In this document: positions 46,600 through 57,787 of the stretch, in pieces | How the letters are laid out: each line of letters starts with the position of its first letter | Numbering within the stretch: position 1 is the stretch's first letter | Source: Dryococelus australis | Taxonomy: Eukaryota; Arthropoda; Insecta; Phasmatodea; Phasmatidae | NCBI GenBank assembly: GCA_029891345.1 | Contig: CM057009.1 | Location: 304,359,166 to 304,423,165 of the forward strand | Reading direction: 5' to 3' | Length of the DNA stretch: 64,000 bases | Position numbers and translations under genes: made by a program | Notes under the pieces: model-generated | Databases searched by the model: none | What the model was told of the DNA's origin: nothing | The model's input: the letters and a program-made list of their open reading frames with translations, nothing else

Positions 46600-47900
46600 G
46601 GATGGCCATGTTGCGATGGCACCCGATCACCATATTAGATCTTGGTGACCTTTACCACGGCCGTGTGCTCGTCATCTTGATTGACCTTGAAACAAAATTT
46701 TAATTTAAAAAAATCGCAAAAATTTGAAAAGAAAATCTAACAATCAAGGAAAATATAATTTCACCCTACCATACTCCTCGCTCACTCCACCAACCCTAAC
46801 CAACACCCCATCCCCGCCCGCTGGCAATTATTATGAAAAATCGAAAAATTGGAGAAAAAAAAGTTCTAAAAATCGAAGAAAATATAACGTTAACATTACA
46901 ATCATCCCACTAACCTCACCTCACTATATCTCCACCTCCACGCCCTTCGAATCGTAAAAATTATCCAGAAAAATAGCAAAAAATCGGGGAAAAAATTATC
47001 AAAATCGAGAAACATATTAAAGTTAACCTCACACTAAACCCACCACCCTAACCACCCTCCACCCAGACTAGCCCCTCATACCCACCATCACCCTCACACT
47101 CCCCACTCACAAAAATCGAGAAAACTATTGTAAATATCGAAAGACACTAATAAAATAGTAGGAACATATTACAACACTAACTCAGACATCCATTCTGGTT
47201 GCTGATGACCTTCGCCTTGACCCAAATAAACTTGAACTCATAAACAGAGAAAAAATTGTAAAAAAAAACTGGAAGGAAGTAATAAAAGTTTAGAAATATA
47301 TTACATCACTGATTCGATTTTGGTTACCTTGACCTAGGCCCCAATTACTTAAACCATAAAAATTGAGAAATATTGCAACGTAAAAATATTTAAAAAAAAC
47401 GAAGGAAACTAATAAAAGATTCTGAACACATTACATCACCGACTCCGACACCAATGCTGGATGCCAGTGGCCTTCACATTGAGCCCAATGACCTTGAAAA
47501 CCAATAATTTATAAAAATATTTTGAAATTAAAAAACTTATAAACATCGACGGACATAGTACGTTACTAACTCCAACCCCCACGTTGGATGTTGGTGACCT
47601 TGACCTTGACCGCAATGACCTTAAACTATAAAAATTGAAAAATATTACAAAAATATAAGAAACCACATGTACAAATCGACGAACACAATATGTTACTGAC
47701 TCTAACAACCATATTGAATGTTAATGACCGTAAACTTGACACCAATGTGCCCCCAAAATTCATAAAATTCGAGAAAAATCCAGGATCATATAACGTAAAC
47801 CTCACACTCACTGTTGCCATCAATTCCCACCACCAACCTTACCCACATTTATAAAATCGCGAAAATAAAAAATAAATCTTCAAAATCGAGTAACATAATA
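46600..47900 (+). repeat. Degenerate tandem repeat, period about 130 bp, with TGACCTTGA motifs
   Basis: Similar blocks recur at about 47184, 47313, 47449, 47575 and 47703, each with GGATG(T)TGGTGACC-like sequence, a TGACCTTGA-type element and an AAAAATTGAGAAA-type AT-rich part. Units before 47100 are too diverged to phase. No coding frame. Confidence 0.65.
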
Positions 47901-48199
47901 TTAGAACCTCTTCCCTTCTCACTACTGCACCCACAAATGTTTACCCTCTTCCTCGACAAATATTAATTACTGTCCATGCTTAATAAATTATCCCTCCACC
48001 CATACCAATCAATTGTGCCTTCTAATTGCCCACAAAATTGCACCTTTAACACGATTATTTTCTTTCAGCAATGGACACTATAGTGTGTGCTAGTTATCAT
48101 TTTCCATCTACCAACAGAAAGCTCAAATGTCGTACAGTTTCGACCCCATGATCTCGGTGACAATGCATGCATTTTTCATCATGACCGACCTGGCCCATG

Positions 48200-48327
48200 C
48201 GAACTTGCTGTACGCATCCACACCTCACTCGTCTAGTCTCCCAGAAGTGACATGCATGGTCTCGCTCCATCCACACCTCACTCGTCTAGTGTCCCAGAAG
48301 CGACATGCATGGTCTCACTCCATCCAC
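48200..48327 (+). repeat. Two-copy tandem repeat, about 58 bp
   Basis: CATCCACACCTCACTCGTCT...GTGTCCCAGAAGCGACATGCATGG occurs twice with few changes. Confidence 0.8.
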
Positions 48328-48699
48328 AAATAAAAAAATAATGTACCTTATACCTCTCTTACACCAACCATCAATTCCTATATAAACAATCACAACCCAT
48401 CCCTCTGGTCAGTCCATTCTAGCAGTCACAGAATACACACCGAACCTACTCCGCCAATATCACCCCTAACCCTTTCAACAACAATGAAAATCAAAGAAAT
48501 GTCATATCAAACAATTTTTAAAAAATTAATTAAATAATCACACTAATTAATTTGAATAATTACACTAATTAATTAACTTCTAATCGACTAGTAGATTAGC
48601 AATTAATTGAATATTCAATATATCGATATATCCACATATCGCTATATTGATTAATTGAACAATCGATTATCCGCTCCATCCACATGTCATTCTAGCCAT

Positions 48700-49272
48700 G
48701 TCCTAAAAGTGACATGCTCACACTACTGCCCTTACCAGACGAAATTACTGAAAGCTGTAACCGTAAATGGCACGAAATGTTTGGTAGTAAAGGCAGGCGT
48801 ATGTGGATGCCGACATTAGACACGCCTTGTGCATGATATTCGTGTACTGCGTACAGATATGAATCGTTATATTGTGCGAAATTCAAGACATCAAATATTG
48901 TTTATGGCCACTGCGATATATAAAGGAAATGGGTACATGTTCTGTTATATTTATGTAATTGCTGTACTGTGGTGGCGTAGTCTAAAAACTTCGTCGTATA
49001 TGGATCTGCGATGGCGGCCTTCGAAGTATGCAGATCAGATCTCGATGACGCACAGTTTGACCCATGCAGGGGTGATTTGTATGGACATATTTCAACAGCT
49101 ACATGTCAACAGGCGAGCACGGATGTTAGATGTCTTCGCGCATGTGAAAACCACAACACATTCCATTGTCTGTGATACAGTCGATCACCTGCTAGCACAG
49201 TTCGAACGAGTCGGGATTCCCACTACTGATACAGTGCAAATTAGAGTTCGCACACCTCTTTATACTCCTTGA
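48700..49272 (+). pseudogene. Unrecognised ORF, one of two inverted diverged copies
   Basis: The plus-strand frame (open 48829-49272) includes HDIRVLRTDMNRYIVRNS and KGNGYMFCYIYVI, then a Cys/His-poor tail ending VRTPLYTP. The frame upstream of the Met also matches the second copy (49567-50038, minus) through VTVNGTKCLVVK. I do not recognise the protein. It lies 1.6 kb from the second integrase remnant and could belong to the same decayed element. Confidence 0.4.
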
Positions 49273-49566
49273 GATTGTTACTGGACTAGGAACTATATTC
49301 GATGGGACTTAGTCCAGGTTTTACGTAATGATATGTTCTCGCCGGATGGAAGCCAGCCACGATGTCTATCTGCCGCTAACTGGATGCTCGTCGACGTAAC
49401 GAGCCTGTTTTATATTTGGCTGGTTATAAAATGGCGAAGCCGATTTCAACTTAAAAGTCGGTCATGATTTCGGCAAGTAGTAAAGGGAACATTGAGACGG
49501 TTTCGCTACAAGTAACGAAACATTTACATTTGCTGCATGTAACTTCGCATTCTACATCCACACTCT

Positions 49567-50038
49567 CTATGTCGTTTTCGTTGGACGATGCACACAGGTG
49601 CTCTGAAGCCATGTCAGTGCTCTGTCAATTACATTAATATTACAGAACATGTACCCATTTGATTTATACATCGCACTGGCGATAAACAATATTTGATAGC
49701 TTGAATTTCGCACTACATAACGATTCGTTTCTGTACACAGCACACGAATGTGATGCACAGGGCGTGCCTGATGTCAGCATCCACCTGTACATGTCTTTAC
49801 TACGAAACCTTTTGTGTCATATACGATCACACCTGTAGGTATTTTCGTCCGGCAAGGGCGAACTGCAAAGGTGAACGTGGAACTCGTCATCTTCACATAG
49901 GACGCTTGCTTAAAGCTGGGAAGTGTCTCGCATTGAAAATATATTCCACCTGAGCCGGAAATTAATATTCCCATTGCAAATTTCAAAATAAGTCAAGCTG
50001 CGAATCTTACCACACTCGTCTTCAAAACAGATGCCATA
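49567..50038 (-). pseudogene. Unrecognised ORF, second inverted copy
   Basis: The minus-strand frame starts at a Met near 50038 (ASVLKTSVVRFAA), has stops near 49995 and at 49774-49776, then stays in frame through HHIRVLCTETNRYVVRNS and KSNGYMFCNINVI to 49567. It shares the same order of blocks as the plus-strand copy at 48700-49272. Function unknown. Confidence 0.4.
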
Positions 50039-50903
50039 TTCTACACAGTATTGGCTTGTATATTAGTAATCATACTGAAAATAAGGTTCGAACATGCACT
50101 GGTTGACATCTACTGGGTGGGGATTTGGAAGCAGGTCAATTTCTTCTGCTGGCTGTAGTGCCTAGTAGCCACGAGACTGGTAAACTTCTTGCATCTATCG
50201 CATATGCCGACTGGAAGACATGCTTGCTCGTTAGGCCGAGAACTGGCGATGGGTCTGGCTGTCGTTGCTTATATAGCCACGGGCTTTTCAAGATGGCTGC
50301 TGGCTCACGATGCCTTTACTAGATAGGCAAAACACATGCGTGGTGAGCACAAGGTCTGCCATTTTGTCTTCCCAAGGTCCAGGATGGCGGCGTGCTGATC
50401 TTCATTGCAATGTTCCGTCCATCTAATTGCACCATGGCGACCATCTGTCACTACCCCCGTAACTGTTTGTTCCTACACCTCAAACTTGATGCCGCGTTTC
50501 TTCTTCTGCACGCGATATCAGCCGACTTGTAGCGACAGTCATCGATGTCTACAGCAAATTAGTGTGGGCCAGACTGGTCAAGACGAAAAAGTTTGTGTTG
50601 TCACAGAGTACATGGGTTTGGAAATTTACGACATGGGCGCTCTCTGGTGGTAGATGAAAAAATATAAATATCATACAATAGAGTTATATGTTAAAGTTGC
50701 TATTTCGTGGCCAATGGGCAGATACAATTGATTGGTATGGGTGGAGAGATAATTTGTTACATAAGGACAATTATTAATTTTTGTCGGATGGAGGAGAGGG
50801 GATGAGGCGGTTGGTGTTCAGGGGTGAGAAGGGAAGAGGGTCTAGCGTAATATGTTATTCGATTTTTAAGATTTTTTTTTACTCTCTCGAATTTTAATGT
50901 TGC

Positions 50904-51342
50904 AAGTATAATTCTACAGTGCTCTCGACCACTCGCATGAAGCCCGAAGATGTTAAGGACGACTCCCTAGTTCGGACCATGTACACTAAAATGAAAAAGA
51001 AGGACCCACACAAGCCTAAAGCTAAGGTTGGCGACCTGGGGCGATGCGCCCTCTCCAAACAGAAAGGCATCTTAGAGAAAGGGTGCATAGCGAATTGGAG
51101 CCCCGAACTGTTTCGTGTACGACGTATATGCAACTAAGCTCCGAGGACCTACTTTCTCGAAGATCTGAATATCATACCCATTCATGGCGGTTTATACACC
51201 GAGGAGATCCAGCTGAAAAAATTTTCAGACGTGTATTTGGTGGAGAAGGTGCTGAAAGGATGTAATGGAAGGGTGTATGTCAAGTGGTGGGGTTTCCCTG
51301 CCTGCTAAATTTCTGGGTCGCTGAAGTGGACATCAAGCGGTG
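50904..51342 (+). pseudogene. Second integrase-chromodomain remnant (different virus-like element)
   Basis: A plus-strand frame containing YNSTVLSTTRMKPEDVKDD, a basic linker, then IANWSPELFRVRRI, a stop at about 51135, and, in the same frame, FLEDLNIIPIHGG and a chromodomain (VYLVEKVLKGCNGRVYVKWW) ending at a stop near 51307, with a short frameshifted tail. The layout equals the C-terminus of the Maverick integrase at 31238-31831, but the sequence is clearly different and more GC-rich, so it is not a copy of that element. The N-terminal core is missing. Confidence 0.8.
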
Positions 51343-52310
51343 AACAATGAAGCAGACTAATAAAAACTTATTAATTTTTTTGCTGATTATGTACATTTTT
51401 ATTAAGTGTTCAATACATTTACATAAAAAATTTTGCTCCCTTTTATTTATTTTTTAAATACTCTACTTTATATACAAATGTTATTTTAAATTTAAATACT
51501 CATGTTGACAAATAAAGCAAAAATATGATGACATTTAAAGTATTTTTGCAGGAATTGTCAATGTCACCATTCAGTGCAGGCCGATAACAGGCGGCATAAT
51601 CGATAAGTACTACCTGTGTGTAGAAAATATAAACCAGTATGGAGGGATGGAACAAACGAAACTAATTAGAGTCACCTATACTTTAAAAAAACAAACAAAT
51701 ATGGCTGCTACTTGGTGGAAGTCGAACGAAGGTGAGTAATTAGTGCAACCTAGGTGATGAAAACATGAAACTTCAGCAATATACAAACAAATGACAAACA
51801 AAAAAACAATATGATAGAATGAGTATAGTCGAGGGGGTCGAACGAAGTGAGTAATTAGTGGAAGTCTGCCGACTAATTAACCAAAGTGAAGCATTGGTGT
51901 TGGGGGTGATAACCAGAAATTACAATTTTTAAATACATTTTTTATAACTTGTTTTGAGTTTTTTAAGGGAAAAAAAGACTTTTAGGAAAATTCTCGTAAA
52001 AGACTGATTTCAAAATTAAAATGCCCGATTTCGAGGGGAAAATGGGAAATTCAAGGTGGCGGCCAGAGCACCCTGAAAGGAAGTTTTCATGAGGTTCTTT
52101 TTTGCAGCTGGGAAAAATGGGACTTTTTAAGGGAAAATGATCGATTTTCGGGTAAAATAATTTATTTCTGAAGCGTTTTTTTGGGTAAAAACAAGTGCTT
52201 TTAAGGTAAATCCAAGCGAATTTGAAAGAAAAATTCCAAGATGGCAGAATCCGAGATGTGCGGTCAGTGCCCCGAGCACAGGCCCTGGACTCTGAGCAAG
52301 AACATACATG

Positions 52311-52444
52311 CGCATACTACTGGCGTGGTAGAACAGAGAGGCGGCGTGCAACTGACCTAGAGTCCAGCGCATCCAGGCGCATACTACTGGCGTGGTAGAA
52401 CAGAGAGGCGGCGTGCAACTGACCTAGAGTCCAGCGCATCCAGG
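52311..52444. repeat. 67-bp exact tandem duplication covering the FASN exon 1 donor
   Basis: The units 52311-52377 and 52378-52444 are identical. Each contains the last 21 coding bases of exon 1, the CTAG|GTCAGT donor and 46 bp of intron. Confidence 0.95.
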
Positions 52445-52640
52445 CGTCCGACACCATGTCGACCTTGCCGAACAGGTTGTCACGGAAGTGTGTGACGTTG
52501 TCCGATTGGGGGAAGAAGCCGGCGATGCCCGATATCACCACCTCGTCTCCTGGGGGCGGCGACGCGAGCACCATGCCAGCGCGGATGTTGTCCGCCACCT
52601 CCTCCTCCTCCAAGCCGGATGTCTTCTGCTGCGGCGCCAT
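52424..52640 (-). CDS. FASN: Fatty acid synthase, coding exon 1 (start codon; KS N-terminus)
   Basis: This exon encodes residues 1-72 plus one base of codon 73 of a cytosolic type I fatty acid synthase, the multidomain enzyme that builds palmitate from acetyl- and malonyl-CoA with NADPH. The ATG (52640-52638) lies just inside an exon whose acceptor reads TTCGCAG ending at 52649, so at least one 5' non-coding exon lies upstream. About 30 residues of acidic N-terminal extension precede the ketosynthase start (motif EVVISGIAGFFPQSDNV). The donor CTAG|GTCAGT ends the exon with one base of an Asp codon, which is completed by the next exon (phase match). The open frame could extend upstream to a Met at 52724, but that crosses the acceptor. 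A 67-bp tandem duplication copies this donor (see findings). The product matches animal FAS in order and in catalytic spacing across all nine exons. Confidence 0.9.
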
Positions 52641-53085
52641 TGTCACTCCTGCGAACACACGCCACACGTCTTCACTCCACTGCTCCAAGCACTCGACCTC
52701 GGCTGCGAGGCGGTTACACTTCATCTTAGTTACACCCAGTCCTTGGAAGTCATTTTACTGCAGTTGATGATATAGACATGCCGGGTGTTCACGGTAAAGT
52801 GAGCATATATAAAACCAACTTACAAAGAGGGAATATTCAATCTTATACAACGCTGAGACATGTATAAATCAACTAGAAGACAATGTAGAAAAATAAAGAG
52901 TATGAAAGCCGTTCAACACTGTGAATGTAATTTTGTGAGAATGTTACACCTACAACCCATGCCACAACAGGGAATCTTACGTATTAATTTACCAGCTTAT
53001 ATTTGTCCCAAATAGCGTTATAAGTGTGAACATTACATCTTGTTGTAAGGTCGTGGTCAGGCCTTAGCTCGTCAGCCTGCCTCAA

Positions 53086-53409
53086 TGCGTCATCACTAGG
53101 GACCTGCAAAATTCGAGTAATTTTTTGGCTTCGAGCTAAAATTCACAGTAGATACTATATATACTTACTCTAGCCAGCATCGTTCCCTCATTGGTTGCTG
53201 CTGAAATGAGAATTCACGCCCTTTCTCAGTGAACTGTACGTGATTGGGGCACGCGATTGGGAAGTGTTCATTTATTGGCGCAGAGATACCCGGGGCGTGT
53301 CGAATAAATCATGGCACAATGGCAAAGTATTGAAATGGTATAAGTATTTTAAGTTTAAACTGTCCTCAAATATAAACGCGAATTTTGCAGTTCTCTAGTC
53401 ATGACGCAT
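53086..53409. mobile_element. MITE upstream of FASN
   Basis: A 324-bp unit with about 30-bp inverted ends sharing ATGCGTCAT.ACTAG and CTGCAAAATTCG. Non-coding. Confidence 0.7.
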
Positions 53410-54749
53410 AAGATGGTAGTCAGGCCAGTGGGCCGTAGATTGCAACGAGTGCGACTCTACTGCCCAAATGATAATGTATTAAAAGTACACACACTTACAG
53501 GCGCAGAAATGATCAAAACCCTGACATAGAAGGTCAAAATACCCCACGGAAATATTGGCCTGGAGAATTACGACGGGGTAATAATTAACAGCTAATAGCT
53601 AGCGAAAACAAATACAATAATGCTGGTCGCAAGGATAGTAAGAGAGTTAGACAGAAGCCAAGATATTTAAATGATTATGTATTATCATTTTAAACTATCC
53701 TACTAAATTTGTAATTTTTATAATTTTAACAGTAGACCATGTTACTTTTTTAAATTAATAATAGGAAGGTGAAGTGCGTATAAATTTATGCAGTTGACAC
53801 TTCTGGCTCTTGCCAGTGAGAGAGTTACCAGTTTGGCACAAGTAACAAGAGTGTTAACAATGTATAACGAGTCAGTTGAATTTAGACAAGCAGTTCTTCT
53901 GTAGCCGCCGTCGGTGACGGTTAGGATTTTTGAACCTCGGCGTCGGGGATACGACTTCACTTTGTGTGTGTGCCGTTTGACTGATTGGTGATTTTAATGG
54001 ACTTTCGATTGATGGCCTTTACGATTTTTAAGAGTTTTACTGCTGTGTATAATCACATTTTTTGTTGTTTTTCAACGTTTATTGTGTTCACAATTTAAAT
54101 TTTCTCTGGCTTTAAGGGATATTCCCAAGGCAGCGTGCTTTTGTACGATTGGGTGATGGAGGGAATGTAGACAGTGGGCAAGAATAGAAAACTGATTAAA
54201 GTATTAACTTTAATGTATGCTATTTGAATACAACATTAAGAATCCCCTCCGCCAGACTGAGCACCTGGTCACAATTGCGCGATGTCCCAGCGATATAGGC
54301 AGCGTAACGCGTTGTGAGAAGTCTCTTCTCTATAAACGTTAGCCGAGCAAGCTAGGCCAAGAAGCCATCGAGAAGCCTGCTGTACCAACCACCATAATCC
54401 GAGTAAACGTCAACAACATTTGGCATCAGTTTTAAGATGGAACTCTTGTAATAAGTACGTTAGAATATAATACAATATAAAGCTCTCCAATTATAATAGT
54501 TAATTATTTAATTATATTTATAATTGTTATAATTGTTGCTCAGTTGACCCATAAAAAGCTCGCCCCTACTCTAGTTAAAATATATAGTTTGAGGTTAAGA
54601 ATGGATACTCAAACTAATATAAATTAATAAAACGTCACACGAAAACGATATGACGCCATTTAAAGAAATAAAATAACTGGATTGCATAGTTGTTGAACGA
54701 TAAATTGTGAAAATCACAAAATGTTACTGTAATTGGTGCACATCTGTAC

Positions 54750-54890
54750 TAATATTATAATGAGGTAATGTGAGTTTGTTTATTTATATGTAACGGCTAA
54801 TCTCGGAAACTACAGAGTCGATTCTTATAATTATTTTACTGTTAGAAAGCTATATTCTTCCAGATGCACATAGGTGCACGGTGCAGCAGC
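54750..54890 (+). repeat. Remnant of a common insect repeat
   Basis: TACTAATATTATAATGAGG...GTGAGTTTGTTTATTT...AACGGCTAATCTCGGAAACTAC is a layout common in Helitron- or non-LTR-derived insect repeats. The class is not certain. Confidence 0.45.
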
Positions 54891-55264
54891 TCCTGTGCGT
54901 GCTAATTACATTAACGACCGCCGTGTGAAGCGCCGCCTGAGTATATTCTCTGGCCGCTCGGGCCTCCTTATCCCTTCTTTTCCCCCTCCTCAGCCAACTA
55001 CCCCCCCCCCTCCCTTTTCTTTGGGCGTCCAGTGTTTTATTGTAACGGGCTTAGGCACTTACTTGCTGCTCGGCCCTCATCAAAACAACTTCAAATCGTT
55101 AGCTGTGTGCTTCGGCCGATGTCGTCGGCGGCCCATTCGTCTGCCGTGAGTTCCGACTTCAGCTGACATTACTGGCATAGCGCCCCTCAAGCGTGAAATT
55201 TCCGTCGGCCTTAATAGTATAGTGTTGTACATCTATTTGTGAATTTAATGTGAGAGCCAACGGG

Positions 55265-55290
55265 CGAGAACATTTCAGGTGAGTGGTGGA
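55265..55290 (+). promoter_or_regulatory. GC-rich patch ending in a plus-strand splice-donor-like site
   Basis: A relatively GC-rich segment (about 54860-55280) ends CATTTCAG|GTGAGTGG, a strong donor on the plus strand. It could be the non-coding first exon of a gene running right, divergent from FASN, but no coding exon is seen to 64000. Confidence 0.3.
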
Positions 55291-56699
55291 CAATATGCAT
55301 GAACTTCGTGTTCGGGCTGTTAGGTCTGTAGTCGGGAAAATTAGTACTTATTGTGAGTGCTGACTTAACTGAAGGCGTGCCGTTTATTCCAGTATTCGAG
55401 ATTCTTATTAACTGTTTTCGGGTTAATGACTAGTGAACTGTGAATTTGTTTGGTTTGCACTCTGTACATGGAGCTGTTCTGTGTCACTGCCGCCCCAGTT
55501 TGCTTGCGCCCGGGCTGTTTTAACTCCGTTGCGGCGTTGTCCACTACCGCCAGTTAAGGTGTTATAAAATGTGTGCCCTTGTCAGATATTTTATGATTAA
55601 GTGCCTTGATGGGCATGTATAAATTTTGTCAGGCCGCCTCCTAATCAGATAATGAAATATTTTTATAGTGTTTTTAAAGGCTCTTAGTGTGTTGGTTTTT
55701 ACGCGTCGGGTACAACATTGGGCTCACACAGCTGCTGCCTCACGCATTTACGCATTTTGTGCTTTGTTTTCTCTATGAAGTTAATATATATTTCAAGTGT
55801 TAATATACACGTTAGCCAGATAGGGTCTTATGTTAACTAGAAAATGTGTCAAATGGTTATGTTGGCGATGCCAATCAAATTACGAGTTATTATCCCGTTA
55901 TACGGCTTTCGTGCGCCATGATACGCTCCAAGTGTTTGTGATTGTTTAGTAATAAAATTAATAATGAATTTTGATGGATACTTGATGAACATCCACGTGA
56001 TTTTGAGATTGAGCCAGTCTAAGGTGCTTTTGTGCCAGGAAGTTGCAAGTTATATTGCTGTTGTAATTATTTCACACTGAAGTTGAAATTGCATATACCT
56101 GAGTATAGTTGGTAAAAGACGTCAGAGTTATACGTCATTCATACTTCAATTGATCTAACTGTTTTCTAGATTCGTACGTGAAGTCAAAATATATTTTGTA
56201 AACTACTCTATATCTGTTTACTTTTCTAGTTCCGTTTACTTAATTTGGTGCCTTGATGTTAATCTCAGTGTATTAAATGGCAATCTTCTCAGGTATGTCT
56301 TTTGCCATTGGTTGCCCGTGTGAATATTGAATGGCATTACAATTGAAATACTATGTATCATTATAGAAGATTTTTTAAATATTTTCATAACTTGTTTTTC
56401 ATGCACCTCTATGATATTTTAAGGTTATTTCCATTTGCTGGTATAGTGTGGAGGATCGATGTACCTGAAAAGTGAATATCGTGTATCATTGCTGGCTACT
56501 GTAATAAACTATTGTAAAATAATTTATTTATTCTAATTTTTACAATCCTGTACAAAGACTATGTTTAATTTAAAAAAAAAAAAAAATTCCTTGAGAAGTT
56601 TAAAAATTTGTAAACCAAGTCGAAGAAAAATAAGCTACTTGACTGCTTTCTAAGCATGCTATACCAAAACCATTAATGATAAATTGGAATAATGTTACA

Positions 56700-57068
56700 A
56701 GAAAATGTCGCAATTTGTCGTAGGTAGTCGCAAGTAGTCGCAAAGTCGTCGCAAGTAGTTGCAGGTTGTCGGAAGTTGTCGCAAATAGTCACAGGTAGTC
56801 GTAATTAGTCGCAGGTAGTCACATGTAGTCACAAGTAGTCGCATGTAGTCACGGGCAGTCACTTCAGTTTGTCGAAAGTTGTCGCAGGTAGTCGTAAGTT
56901 GTCGCAGGTAGTCACATGTAGTCACAAGTAGTCGCATGTAGTCACGGGCAGTCACTTCAGGTTGTCGAAAGTTGTCGCAGGTAGTCGTAAGTAGTCGCAT
57001 CAGTCGCAGGTAGTCATAGGTAGTCGCGGGTAGTCACGGGTAGTCGCAGGTAGTCACGGATTGTCGCA
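56700..57068 (+). repeat. Minisatellite with a 10-bp unit (GTAGTCGCAG-like)
   Basis: About 36 imperfect units of GTAGTCGCAG / GTAGTCACAG / GTTGTCGCAG. A higher-order block of about 80 bp, from GTCGCAGGTAGTCACATG to CACTTCAG, is repeated nearly exactly. The long minus-strand ORF here is repeat translation (TTTCDYLRL-type) and not a gene. Confidence 0.9.
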
Positions 57069-57469
57069 TATGTAGGTATGTATTTCAATAACTCCATAAA
57101 ACCTGAGCGAAACGATGGTGGGCTGCTAGTAATAGTTAAAATCTAATTCATAGGAATAAATAAGACAATTTTAACTAAAAAAATATTAGTCATGCCTTGC
57201 ATCAAAATATTTACGTAACCATGCAGATAAATGATTTTAACACATTGGTAAATACAAGGATTTGTTCCACAATCATTTACGAAATATTATAGAAATTATT
57301 TTTCTAATCTTATATTATATCTTATTATTTAGCTTTCCTTGTTTGATGGTTTTGTGGATGGTTTGCTTTATTTTACTTTAATGTTGAAAAACAGTAAAAC
57401 TCTGATTCTGACATGTGAATCTACATAAACGACAGAATATAAATATCTATTTATTTGAGGGGAATATCT

Positions 57470-57787
57470 TCACGCGTACAAGTTTAAAGTGTCTGGACCA
57501 AATATAGAATTATATATTTTTTCTCTTTCTAGAGTACCCGAACCATTGATATGATATTTTACAAGTGATTTTTCTTTTGCAATGGCTGTTGCTGCGGCAG
57601 TGTCAGTTGGGCGAAAGCCACCTTCTTCTGGATTCTGGATTTCGAATCCGCTTTCCTGGTTTAATTCTCGAGCACCGCATAGTTTAACATTTGCACAATC
57701 TAGGGGAGAATTATTCTCTGATTGAACTTTAGGTACGTTTTCGAGGTCTTTTCGCTCTTTTAAGTAACATAAACAACTTTGCATCAA
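57470..57787 (-). CDS. Hypothetical ORF, 105 aa, possible exon or repeat-derived
   Basis: Open frame of good complexity (KERKDLENVPKVQSEN, RELNQESGFEIQNPEEGG, a Thr/Ala-rich TDTAAATAIAKEK) on the same strand as FASN. There is no domain I recognise and no confirmed splice sites. It lies in FASN's upstream flank. Could be a piece of a transposon protein. Confidence 0.3.
   Translation of the reverse strand: MMQSCLCYLKERKDLENVPKVQSENNSPLDCANVKLCGARELNQESGFEIQNPEEGGFRPTDTAAATAIAKEKSLVKYHINGSGTLEREKIYNSIFGPDTLNLYA

Noticed and set aside
52641-52724. Upstream Met at 52724 as FASN start
   Set aside because: The frame crosses a good acceptor (TTCGCAG) and its upstream residues do not look like FAS; the Met at 52640 gives a normal N-terminus.
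56695-57000. 101-aa minus-strand ORF rich in TTCDYLRL
   Set aside because: It is the translation of the 10-bp minisatellite; a 10-bp unit gives the same short words in several frames.
56700-57068. CRISPR-like array
   Set aside because: The units are contiguous degenerate 10-mers without spacers, in a eukaryotic genome.
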